Below, piece by piece: positions 33,035-43,300 of a DNA stretch of 64,000 nucleotides. The stretch covers positions 39,906,602 to 39,970,601 of the forward strand of contig OY783191.1 of assembly GCA_963678675.1 (NCBI GenBank). The letters run 5' to 3'. The position numbers were made by a program, and so were the translations under genes. Position 1 is the stretch's first letter; each line of letters starts with the position of its first letter. The notes beneath the pieces are model-generated. The model ran no database searches. It saw only the letters and a program-made list of their open reading frames with translations, and was not told the DNA's origin. The stretch is from Xiphydria camelus (lineage: Eukaryota > Arthropoda > Insecta > Hymenoptera > Xiphydriidae).

Positions 33035-35033
33035 TGTGTACAACGCGCTCGTCGTTATTACGCCGCCACGAAACGAGTGTGCGTGCCGCGGTACTCCTCC
33101 CTCTCTTTCTTCTCGAGGACTTTCACGCGACGGGTGCACGTCTCTCCCCTCGATATGCTGTGATTTCGGAAGACCCAGTCCACCGTTCGAGTGTCTTTTC
33201 AGGCATTTTTTTTAACACGAACCGAGCAAAATTTATCCGCGGCAAATAAGACTTCGCTCCGCGTAGGTAGATCGCAACTGAATTCGGAGTAAACAGATCG
33301 TTCGTCGCAGGTCCGCGGTACCCCCCCACACTTTCGCCCGAGATGCCAAAGAACTTCCCTTTTCGGCGAATCAATTTTCCAGCGCGGATTCGCGTACACG
33401 GATAAATTATCACCCAGCCGGATGCGGATACGTCCCGGGGATAAGCGACGATGCGCCGAATCCGGCGAGAGAAAGAAATCAGAAGGTTAAGGCGAATTCG
33501 ATCGCGGCCGCTGTCGCCGCGCGGCTCCTACGCGCGCGGTGAGCGAAATTGAGAAGGTTGAGGAGAATTCGCTCGTATTGCCGCGCTCGCGCGCGCGCGC
33601 GCGAATGTCAAGGATGTCCGGAGGAGACGAAGGTTGAGCGGGCTCTGTGGTCGTTGCTCCCTTTCCTGCAAACGGTTGTACCTACGATACGCTTGACGAA
33701 AAATCCGTTTCGACGACGGACATTAGCGCTGATGTGCGATTTCCGACTCTCCGCTGCGGTCGATCACGCGAGAGAAAAGAACAGTCACGCGATATGTGTG
33801 TGGGACGGTACGGAAATGCAATTGCAAGGACTTTTCACTCGAGTCGACAACGACGACGAGGGGAAAACTATCGCGAGAGGCGCCCGCTTCGCGCGTCAAG
33901 GTCATTTTTTTCTCGGCTCGCTCTTCATTCCACGCTACACCGTGTCGCCGCGCGTGCAACGCGTATACCAACGCCCGCGTTTCCTCCTGCATAATTGAAA
34001 ACGAAATGAACGGACGGACGCGAGGGACGCGCATCGGCGACGGGCATTCTCGCCTCCGGCAAGGTATACTGCTCGCGCGCGCGAGACCGCGTATAGTATC
34101 TTTACTTTCACTGGCCGCGCGCGCGCGGTAGATCTAAGATATGTCGTCCAATATCGAGCGAGTCGTTCGGCGAAAAACACCCGAAGCGAGGCTGTTTCTA
34201 CCGTTGCGTTCAAACGTGGGACTCGACGTAACCTTCGACAGACACGGGCTAAGTACCCATCGTCGGGGTCGGGGCGCGTCGAGAGCCGCGCGAAACCCCG
34301 CGCCAGGATTCGAAGAACAATGGTTCCGCGCACGCGCGGGTACAGTGGCTCGGAATTCGAGTTCCTGCATCGTTCGCGGGGCACTCCTGCCCGACGCTTC
34401 GTACCTCGGTGCATTCCCGCGCGCGGGGACCGCACCTTGTTCGGCCGACGTCGTCCCACGACGTAACAAGCGGAAGCGGTTGCAGTGATAATTCAAAATG
34501 TTTTACGAACGTCGGCAGCGCGGAACAAAGATGGGAAAGAATTAATTGCAACGGTAGATTATTTCCTCGACACATAATCGCGATTATCTCCTCGTCGGTG
34601 CATTTTAGAAGATATTGATATCGACGTTTTTTCAAGATCAAATCCCGATCTATAAAAAGTTGTATACCGACGAAAACTACAAAGCTACAGGAACAAAGAT
34701 ACTCTCGATTTGAAGTAGCGTCTCCTATAAATTTCTCCCCGATCCCGAATCTCCAAATTTCTGTCACAGCAAACAAAGAGAAATAAAATATTGGCCACGG
34801 CCGTGCGCGATGGCATCATCGCTCGCGCTAACTGACCGTACGTAACCGAATCAACATTTTCTACGAGGCTCCGTTGCCTGGCGGAGAGATGTCAACACCT
34901 CATATGCGCGCCGACGTCTTTCACTCGGCGACGAATATTTTGCAGAGTTTCTGGCGCGCGCGCGCGCGCAGCCTACGTCACGTATCGTTTCACGCGGGCC
35001 GTAATTTAATTTCTAATCGCGAGAGATTGGCAG
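33035..35033. other. Non-coding GC-rich stretch with CG runs, no gene seen
   Basis: Contains pure CG alternations of 16 bp at 33588-33603 and 34954-34969. ORFs here are multi-frame by-products of GC content. Confidence 0.45.
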
Positions 35034-35405
35034 GAATAGAATAGAATAGAATAGAATAGCATTTATTGAGCTCCAGGTCGTACCCTCTAAGAGCTGATGG
35101 GAAAGCCAAATTAATATAAAGAAAATGAATTAAAAGTAAAAAAGTAGCCTAAACTATAGTAATATTAACGACTAATGATAATAAGCGGAATTAAAAAAGT
35201 AGCCGGTACAATGTAATACTAATGAAGATGGTGATGAGAGAGTAACAGCATTGATAACGACGATTGAAGTCGATAACAAAATAAAGAAATAAAGCAGCAA
35301 GTACAATAACGAATAGTAAAGAATAAACGTAATGACCAATAGTAGTAAAGTAACAAGAGCAATGATAGTAATGAAGAGAAATGATGATGATTATGACAAA
35401 AGATT
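35034..35405 (-). mobile_element. Retroposon (LINE/SINE-type) 3' end with (TATTC)5 tail
   Basis: Read on the minus strand, an AT-rich T-biased 3' region ends CTCTTAGAGGG..GACCTGGAGC-TCAATAAATGC, then five TATTC units (35058-35034). The same terminal block, with other tails, occurs at 35434 and 50341. An AATAAA plus microsatellite tail is typical of non-LTR retroposons. No reverse transcriptase is left. The 5' limit is approximate. Confidence 0.6.
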
Positions 35406-35407
35406 GA

Positions 35408-35433
35408 GAGAGAGAAAGAGAGAGAGAGAGAGA
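35408..35433. repeat. (GA)n microsatellite between retroposon ends
   Basis: Interrupted GA run joining two minus-strand retroposon tails. A second GA run lies at about 35781-35808. Confidence 0.8.
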
Positions 35434-35765
35434 GAAGAAGAAGAAGAAGCATATTTTATTTTGCTCTAGGGCCGAAGAGGCCCTCTGAGAGCACACAAAA
35501 GGTCAGAACAAATGAATTACAAAGAAAGCAACTAATTACAAAGAAAGCAACTAAGAGAGCGAACGAGTGAAAAGAGATAAAGTAAAAAAACAAAGTAAAA
35601 TAATAGATAATAGAACGGCCTAGACTAACAAAATATGGTATAAAAATAAAAGTTTACAATACAACTAATACGGATGAAACTAACAAAGTAAAGTATGCTA
35701 AGCGGAAGTAAATGATACAATAAGCGCTTAACGAAATACGCAAACACAAGAGCAAGATACAAAGG
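35434..35765 (-). mobile_element. Second retroposon 3' end with (TTC)n tail
   Basis: On the minus strand the copy ends GCTCTCAGAGGGCCTCTTCG, GCCCTAGAGCAAAATAAA and ATATG, then (CTT)n at 35449-35434. It lies just upstream in sequence of the (TATTC)-tailed copy, in the same orientation, with a GA microsatellite between them. The 5' limit is approximate. Confidence 0.6.
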
Positions 35766-35997
35766 AGAAAAGAAAAAGAGAGAGGAGAGAGAGAGAGAGA
35801 GAGAGAGGATTCACCGGTGAAGTAACATCCGATAAGAAATCTGCATACACGGGAAAAAAATTCGTAGCTGTGTGAACGATCTCACGAGAAGCGTCTTTTT
35901 TCTTTCATCAATGCGATCGGAAAGCGTCCTCGTATCTTTCACCGCGTGCGAGGAATATCGAAACCGATCGCGCGACTAAAGGATTCGTCCCGCGTAG

Positions 35998-36022
35998 TCG
36001 TCGTCGTCGTCGTCGTCGTCGT
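35998..36022. repeat. (GTC)n triplet microsatellite
   Basis: Eight consecutive GTC units. Confidence 0.9.
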
Positions 36023-37057
36023 GTCTCGATGCAAGCTGCGGAGCACTCGAAACACGCCGGCCGAATGTGAAATGATTTCCAGCCGCGGGGACGCGATATC
36101 GAAATCCCAAAGTACGATAACGCGCGTGCGAGAGAAATCGTCGCGCGAGAGAGGACCGTCGGGCCAGGCGCGACGCGCTTTCGATTCGTTCCTTTTTCTT
36201 CCCTCGCACATCCACGAAACGCGATTCGCGCGATCGTTCGTTAGGAACGAGTTCGTTCCATCGACGAGCGTTGAGCATTTTGAGAGCGCGAGCTGCAGGC
36301 CTGCCGCGGCGTGCAACCTGGCCGCGCGTGCATTTCTAACGCGCGCGCCGAGCCCCGTATCCTGTTCCTCAAGGTTCGACCGAATCGCGGTGCACGCGCG
36401 TCGAGTCCGTTCTTCGCGTTGGGCCTCCACACGCGCGCGCCTGCCGGACGAGGTACGCGCGCGGATCGGCTGGGCAACGCCCACGTTCGAAAACGGGAAT
36501 GGAATATAATTGTTTTGTGTCCGCGGTATTTCTTTACTCGTCATTGGACGCAGCGTGTAAATTCAATGTACAATAACGAGCGATGTTGTCATTCGTTAGT
36601 GCAGCGACGCATTAATGAAACAAATATCCGATAAATGATTTTACAGATTTCAATCTCAATAAATAAAGTGGACACGGCTGGCAGATTTGTCAGAATAAGA
36701 AATGCGATCGTCCTGCCAACAATCGGCTCGTATCGCCCGTTCGGTGTGACGAAAATAAAAATTATCCCCACCCCGCAAAATTTCCCCCGCGCCTCCGGCA
36801 AAATATCGCCGGGGAAAAGTCCGCGAATTTTCAGCAGCGTCGCCCGCAGCGGCGATGATAGCGCGCGAGCGCAACCGGCCGTTTCCTTTTCTCTTTTCCG
36901 GCGCGACAAACTCCGCCCGAGTGCCGATCGCGTTTCCCAATCTCACCGCGGGCACTCGGCGCGATCCGCGAGTCGCGCGGGATCCCTCGGGATCGGAAAC
37001 ACACGGACGGGATGTGTCGACGGGCGAGTATGGGTGGTCGGTGCCAGAGTGAGAGTG
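36023..37057. other. 5' flank of the secreted-protein gene, no gene seen
   Basis: GC-rich upstream region of the TATA promoter at 37061; no separate exon supported. Enhancers may lie here, but I see no recognisable site cluster. Confidence 0.4.
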
Positions 37058-37072
37058 CCATATATATATAGA
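37058..37072 (+). promoter_or_regulatory. TATA box of the secreted-protein gene
   Basis: CCATATATATATAGA lies about 225 bp before the start codon. A TSS about 30 bp downstream would fall near 37091-37096 (GGCACTCC), giving a 5' UTR of about 190 nt. The position relative to a well-supported first exon is the main evidence. Confidence 0.6.
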
Positions 37073-37285
37073 GAGAAGGGGAAACTCCGCTCGGCACTCC
37101 AAAGTACACAGCCTCCGCGTTTGCAGTGGTGTGCTTCGTTCTTTCTTCGTTATTTATCCGTTGGCACGTTCGTCGCTCCGCCACGTCGACCCGGACGCAG
37201 AGTTCGTCGGCGATCGACTACCTCCCTGGAGAAACGGAGAGACTCACGTATATCGTCACCGTCCGGACGACGCACGCTGGACGCC

Positions 37286-37305
37286 ATGAGATTCACGCTC
37301 TTCGC
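37286..37305 (+). CDS. Exon 1 of the secreted-protein gene
   Basis: Codes MRFTLF plus two bases (GC) and ends at donor GTGAGT. The split inside the signal peptide in phase 2 is restored by exon 2 (GC+A = Ala7). Confidence 0.85.
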
Positions 37306-40300
37306 GTGAGTAACCTATTGTACTTAACATCCGTTCGTCAAGCCATCGTTCGATCGTCTCTCGCGTAAAAAGCTTCCCAAGCTCGATTTCGGGAAACGTC
37401 AACTGATTCGGGGGAGAGGAATTCGACGTGAATGTCGAAAAGCTGTCACATTGCTGCATTTCTAATTCTAGCCAATAGGTATAGACGAGAGTTTATAAAT
37501 TAATGTTTTTTCTAAATTGCATCGACATCGCGTTCTCAGATCGAAACGCCGTCCGTCGCAGTGCAGTGTCTTCCTAAACTCGCGTCCACAAAGTGCGGTA
37601 ACGCGTCTCGCGTGAGACGGCTTTTGCCGTGGGTAACCGCGTCCGCGTCTGCCGACACCCTCGTCGATGAAACTTGACGGATCGGCAAAAATCGCGAAGC
37701 TTTAAAATCATATCTTTAAATTGCAATCCGCGAACCGGGGTCGCGCCTCTGCATAGTTTTCAACGCTAAATAACTCGCTGAAAGGGAACGCGTACGCGGC
37801 GGCCGCTCGGGAGTTCTCGAGGAAGCCGAGAGTGAATGGTCGAGAGTGAAAACATATGGTGTGACGGCGCAAAATGGAAAGTGGTTTTAGCAGAAAATCC
37901 CGAGGCGCGCACACGCGAGAACCGTGCCGCTTCGAATATCGAACCGAACCATCCGTCGACTCGGCGCCCGTCGATGCCGTTCGGAGGGAGAGAAAAAAAT
38001 GTGCCGCTCGCGCGGCCACGAGTCTACGGTTATTATTTACGAGCCGAACGGCGCCCGCGGGCCGCATCGCGCTCCTCGTGGAACAGCGTCGGGACGGCAA
38101 ACGAATTCGGCGAGTATAATCGGTACGTAGGTATCCCGTGCGCGCGTATAAACAGCGAGACGCGAGCGTGGCACGAGAGCGGAGACGATGCCCGAAGCTA
38201 ACGCCGACCAGTAGAAACGGCCCGGCATACGTCGGCCGCCTCGCCGGCGCCGTACGGTGGCGGACATACGACGGACCGTGACTACTGCCCGCCGTAGCTG
38301 TACGCTCAACCGACAGGGATCGCGAGCCGGCGGACATACGTCGGGCCGTATCTACTGGCTGTTATAGCCGAGCGGTGCATTGCCACATGTGCGACGCGTC
38401 GATGAGTATTTCCACGAGAAAAATTATATACGTCGCCGTCGTAAACACCCCGTAAAACTGACAGTACGAAGCCATAATACCACGCGAGCGACGATCGTAG
38501 CGAGTCAAGGTATCTCGTAACGAGAGCATTCGCGTTAACCATCGCTCGAGCTTACGTCTATAATTACGAGACTGCCTCTCTATGCGATCTCGTTCATCGC
38601 CCTTTTCCTCCACCTCCTTCTCCTTCCATCCGTGCGGAACGCGAAAACCGTTACGTCGCGCGTGTTTTGCATCCGCACCCGCTCATAATTACCTAGATAC
38701 GGTCGTTGCGCGTCGATGGAGTCATTATCCTTTGAGGATATTCGAGAATGGATCGTGTTAAAGGTAACGATGGAAAATTCTGTTTAATGATACTTTCACT
38801 TCATTTACGTAGTGTTTTTGCGTCGACGAAAATGAACGGATAAATTTCCAGGAAATATTGCGAGTAATTCGTGAAGAAACTTCATCCCCACTCTCGGCGC
38901 CCTCTCGAAGATTCCTTTCCTCATCGGCAACGTTGGCGCCAGCGTAAAGAAAAATACGCGGAATGGCCACACCACCCTTTGTCGATTGGCAAATCGCCGA
39001 TGGCATGACCATCTCTAATTTTCCCGACGCGACGATTGCGTGTGACTACGCAAGAGCGGTTACCCCACGTTCGATTCTCTCCTCCACTATTTTCTTATTG
39101 CGGGACCCCGACGTGCCGTTTCGACACCTCCCCGCGATTCGAATCGATTTTCACGAGGCTTCGCGAGCACCGTGCGCCCACATTTTCACGAAACGCGTAC
39201 CGAGCCGATCGTTTCGCGCGCGCGATATCCGATCCCGCGACGCTCTTTTAACGATCCGCATGTACGAGAGCAAATAACTTGGGGGATACAAATTGTATAC
39301 GTACTCCTGTCTCTCCGGGAACTCGCGGTGACGGATATGCCGTTAGCGATCCAAGGCCAGCCGTGATCGACGAGTAATCCGACCTAAACCAACCTCGAGA
39401 AACGCACTGTGCTGTACGATTCCGTGCAAGAACGGTGTCTATAAATGCAAAAATCTATTTCTCGCCCACCGAGGGATAAACGTAGATATGTTAGCGTTAA
39501 AGTATGAAATCTGTTATTCTACGAAATCACGCGTTAGTCTATGGAATAACTAATGCGATCGGTTAAAGTATATAATTGCAGTGTTTTTAACACTTTAACT
39601 AGTTATTCTATATATTAACGCGCCGAAGCATCCGTGAAAGTATGAAATGAACATTATAACGTGTTAAGTGTGCAAGGATCTGAAAAGTTAATAACACCAG
39701 TGACTGAAGAAGCAGAAGTGAAATACTATTGTTCAAATGAATCGCTTTTTGATGTTTTATACGATACTCCTAACCTAACCTAACCTAACCTAACCTAACC
39801 TAACCAAATGATGCACAAACTGAAACTGATACTAACGAAACCGACGTAGATACTGGGGCAGCGGAAATGTCTCTTATGTTTTAATAAGTTCAGCATCGAA
39901 CGCGAAAGAGAAGAAGCTTTAACTAACAGTAGGTAGTTAATTCATAAGATACCTAGTTACTCTATAAATTAACTAGTCAGAATGTTGAATAATGGCCGGT
40001 TTTACCAACACGGTACAAACGCGGTGTAGCGCTATACTGAGAATAACCAGCAATAGGCCTTATGGTTATTCTCAGTATAGCGCTATACCGCGTTTATACC
40101 TGTTGGTAAAACCGGCCCTAAATATTCTATTTCATACTTTAACTAAAATGCCACGTTATTAAGTATATAAAATAACTAGTTATTACATAGGTCAACTGAA
40201 TTTCACACTTTAACGCTAACAGATGCAACATAAATGAATCTTTGCCCCGATTTGCCGATCTTCGAAAACCGCGTGTCGATCCGCGCCGACAACCGCGTCA

Positions 40301-43300
40301 CGACTTCCACCAAACATCGGGATCCCGTAATAACGGCAGTTCGCGTTACGCAAACTCGCGTCCCCGCAGAAGCCCCGCCGACCAGGAAATTGGTCGGCCG
40401 TAAAACCGCGTCGCATACCAGAAGCGGTACGCGACGACACGTCCGCGCACCGGCGAGATTTATGGAAATGGCATCGCGCCTCGTCGCGAGATTACCACCG
40501 CGGTCGGTTTCTCCTTGACATTATTCGAACGCCCTGCAGCAGCCGCGCGCGCGCGCGCGAACCCCTGCTCCGGAATGCGCGAGAAGGGCGGCTTTCCTTC
40601 TTTCCACTCGTCGCGGAACGAGAATCGATCGCGGATGCGGTGGCTTTTACGCGGTCGTCTAACGTTCGTCATCCACGACCTTTCCTCGAGATATCGCGCG
40701 CGCGCGCGGAAGCGTTGGCGGCGATCGGTTGAAATACCACGCGGAGAAATCCGACGTCTTCTGATCGTTGATAGTTTCGAGCGCGCCGATAGTCGATACA
40801 CTCATTGTCCGTTACATCGAATGCAATTTCTGATACGAGCGCATTGCGCTTGAGAGATTCCTCATCTTGTTTTGCGCAGTGAGGATCAAACGGTGAGATC
40901 TAATTTGATTCACACAAACGACGTCCTCGCAGCGATGCTAATTCCCCGCGCGTTAGCCCCGCTGACCTTACCATATCGAACGGCACTTCTTTCACCCGGT
41001 AATTAAATCGAAGCCGGTCGGGAATGACGGAGGGGTCGGGACGTCGCAAGGTTAAAAAGGGGCGAGGGAGAATTCTCTCGATAGGTATATTCGATTACGC
41101 GTCCCCTCTCGAGGACGAGGGTACGTGTCTCGCGAACTTTCGATATTCTCTCGCTCTACACGCACGCGGATACTTGCACCCACTCGAAAGAAACAACGCG
41201 CGCGCAGCCTGTAACGTAATCGCAATTGTAATCGCAAGCGTGCGACTGTATTGCGCCAAGCGAAGAGGCGAACACGCCGCCTCCGCGACTAAAGGTCATC
41301 CTTAAGAGGCTGACCAAACAGTTAGGCGCCCCCGTCTCTCTCTCTCTCTCTCTCTCTTTCTTTCTGTATGTACGCAACAAGAGAAATGTAATCCGCGTCA
41401 CCGTGCACTACGACGCGAAGCGTCGCCGCTGCTCTCCGAGAGACTCTCTCGCATCATTATTATCGCGTGGTGCGATTTACAAGGTAAAGCGAGATACGGG
41501 TTTTAGGTACAGGTTCGATTTCTGGTGAACGTTGCGTCAATTGGGGTCAACTGAAAGTGCTCGCGGGAAACGTGTGCCTCGCCGGTGCACGCGCATATAT
41601 ATATATATGTAGACGCCGGGTGTACCGACTACTCGCGCGACGCGCGCTGTGCGAGATGCCGATATTCTCTCAGCAGGATCGGGGTTCACCGCCTGAATCG
41701 CTCGCGTCTGGATGATACAGGCTCGATCGTACCGTGATGTTGTCGTATACAGATTCGCAATACGTCGCACCTGCGCGTGGTAGGTGTACCAGTTATAGCC
41801 ATGTTTAAGGATTTTTCAAATGTCATGCCTTGTATTTTGTAAAGAATTAACATATCGTCACATTCTATGGTGCTAAATGATAGATTGTATAGTTTTCTTG
41901 CAGCAATTCATGAAAAAAAAATATAACGATCTTTCAGTAAAATGAAAAAAAAAACCATAAAAAGGAAAAACTGCTGATTTTCCCTATTATAGCCACTCAT
42001 CGCCATTAATAACCAGGTGTATGTATTTGTGTCACGTCAGCTTATACTGTTTGATCAGCGATTTTAAACCTTAAGGAAGCAATTTAAAGCACATATCTTA
42101 ATTATAAGACAAAAATCTGGAAAGTGGCTATAACTTGTACGCGCCTACCCTACGCTGATCCGAAACATCGCGAGTCACGCAAGTTTGCGAAATTTCGCTG
42201 TACCCGGTCGCCACGTCGGGTAGTCGTCCTCCGCACTCGTCTTCGCGGCGCCTCCCCTCCTCACTCCGCTATTCCCTCTTTCTTCCACCGTCTCGCGCGC
42301 GGCGAGCTTTCACGAAGCTTCGCCTGCGATTTTCGTAGACTGAGAAAAAAATTTACTTGATCGAAATAAACGTGCCTCTGGATAGTCCCAAGAGCATATT
42401 TATTCGATTTAAATGAATATCGGTGGGACGCAAATATTAGATTATTGAATTATTTAGATGTTGTTTGAATCAAATCAATATTCATTTAAATCGAATAAAT
42501 ACGCTCTTGGGACTATCCAAAGGCACGTTTATTTCGATCAAGTACATTTTTGTCTCAGTGTACCATCTTTCGTGTCGAAGGGAACGAAAGATTCTGCACT
42601 TTCGTCGCTCGGATGTCTCCGACATCGGCGATACACTCGTGGGACGTGCGACGACCGATGCTCCGGAGTCCGGATGACGAGGGGCGGCGCCGGGGGACCC
42701 GTTAGAAGGGAAATTTGAGAGGTTAACGTTTTGGCATTTACATAAGCGCGCGAGAAGGCTCCCTCCCGGCCCTGCCCTGTCTCAAGCCGTGTGGACATTT
42801 ATGTAAGAGAAAGAAAGTCACATAACGCATAATAGACCGCGGCAACGGGGGGTGAAATCGCAGGATACTCGTGGCACCGGAGAGACGACCACGCGCGATC
42901 CGCGAAAATTTCGAACGCGGGTCGATTTCTCGGAAATTCCTCCCGCGATTATCTCATCGAACCTCGCTCCATCCTGGAGAAGAGAAGGAGGAGGATCGAA
43001 TTATTAAAATCTCTCGACGCGCGTCCCTCCCTCGAAATTCTTCGCGGCTGGTTTTCCTGACATTTGTCAACGGCGCGAGCGTACCTATACGTACGAAACC
43101 GACGTAACGACGCGACGCCCGCGATCCCCGCGCGACGGCGGTACCGCGCGAGGCGGCCGGCAGAGAAAGTGAGTTTCGTACGTGAATGTCACAGGTCAAA
43201 ATCCACCTGGTGTACCCGCGGCGCGCACGCGGAGTGCACGGGTAGATACGTACGTAGTTCGCGTCGCGTAACCGAGATGCGTCATTGCAACGTAGGTATA

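Larger units (their letters stand above)
39489..40220. mobile_element. Composite TIR element carrying telomere-type repeats and a nested MITE
   Basis: ATGTTAGCGTTAAAGTATGA at the left is mirrored at the right (CACACTTTAACGCTAACAGA). CTAGTTA..AACTAG motifs recur between. It encloses the (CCTAA)n tract at 39769 and a hairpin MITE at 39994-40118. No clear target duplication was found, and no coding. Confidence 0.6.

Noticed and set aside
35434..35450. GAAGAAGAAG tract as part of a Glu/Lys-coding exon
   Set aside because: It is the microsatellite tail of a retroposon, matched by the plus-strand copy at 50326-50341.
39769..39805. (CCTAA)n tract as evidence of a chromosome end
   Set aside because: Only seven units, inside an intron and a TIR element, with genes and repeats on both sides; an interstitial tract, not a telomere.
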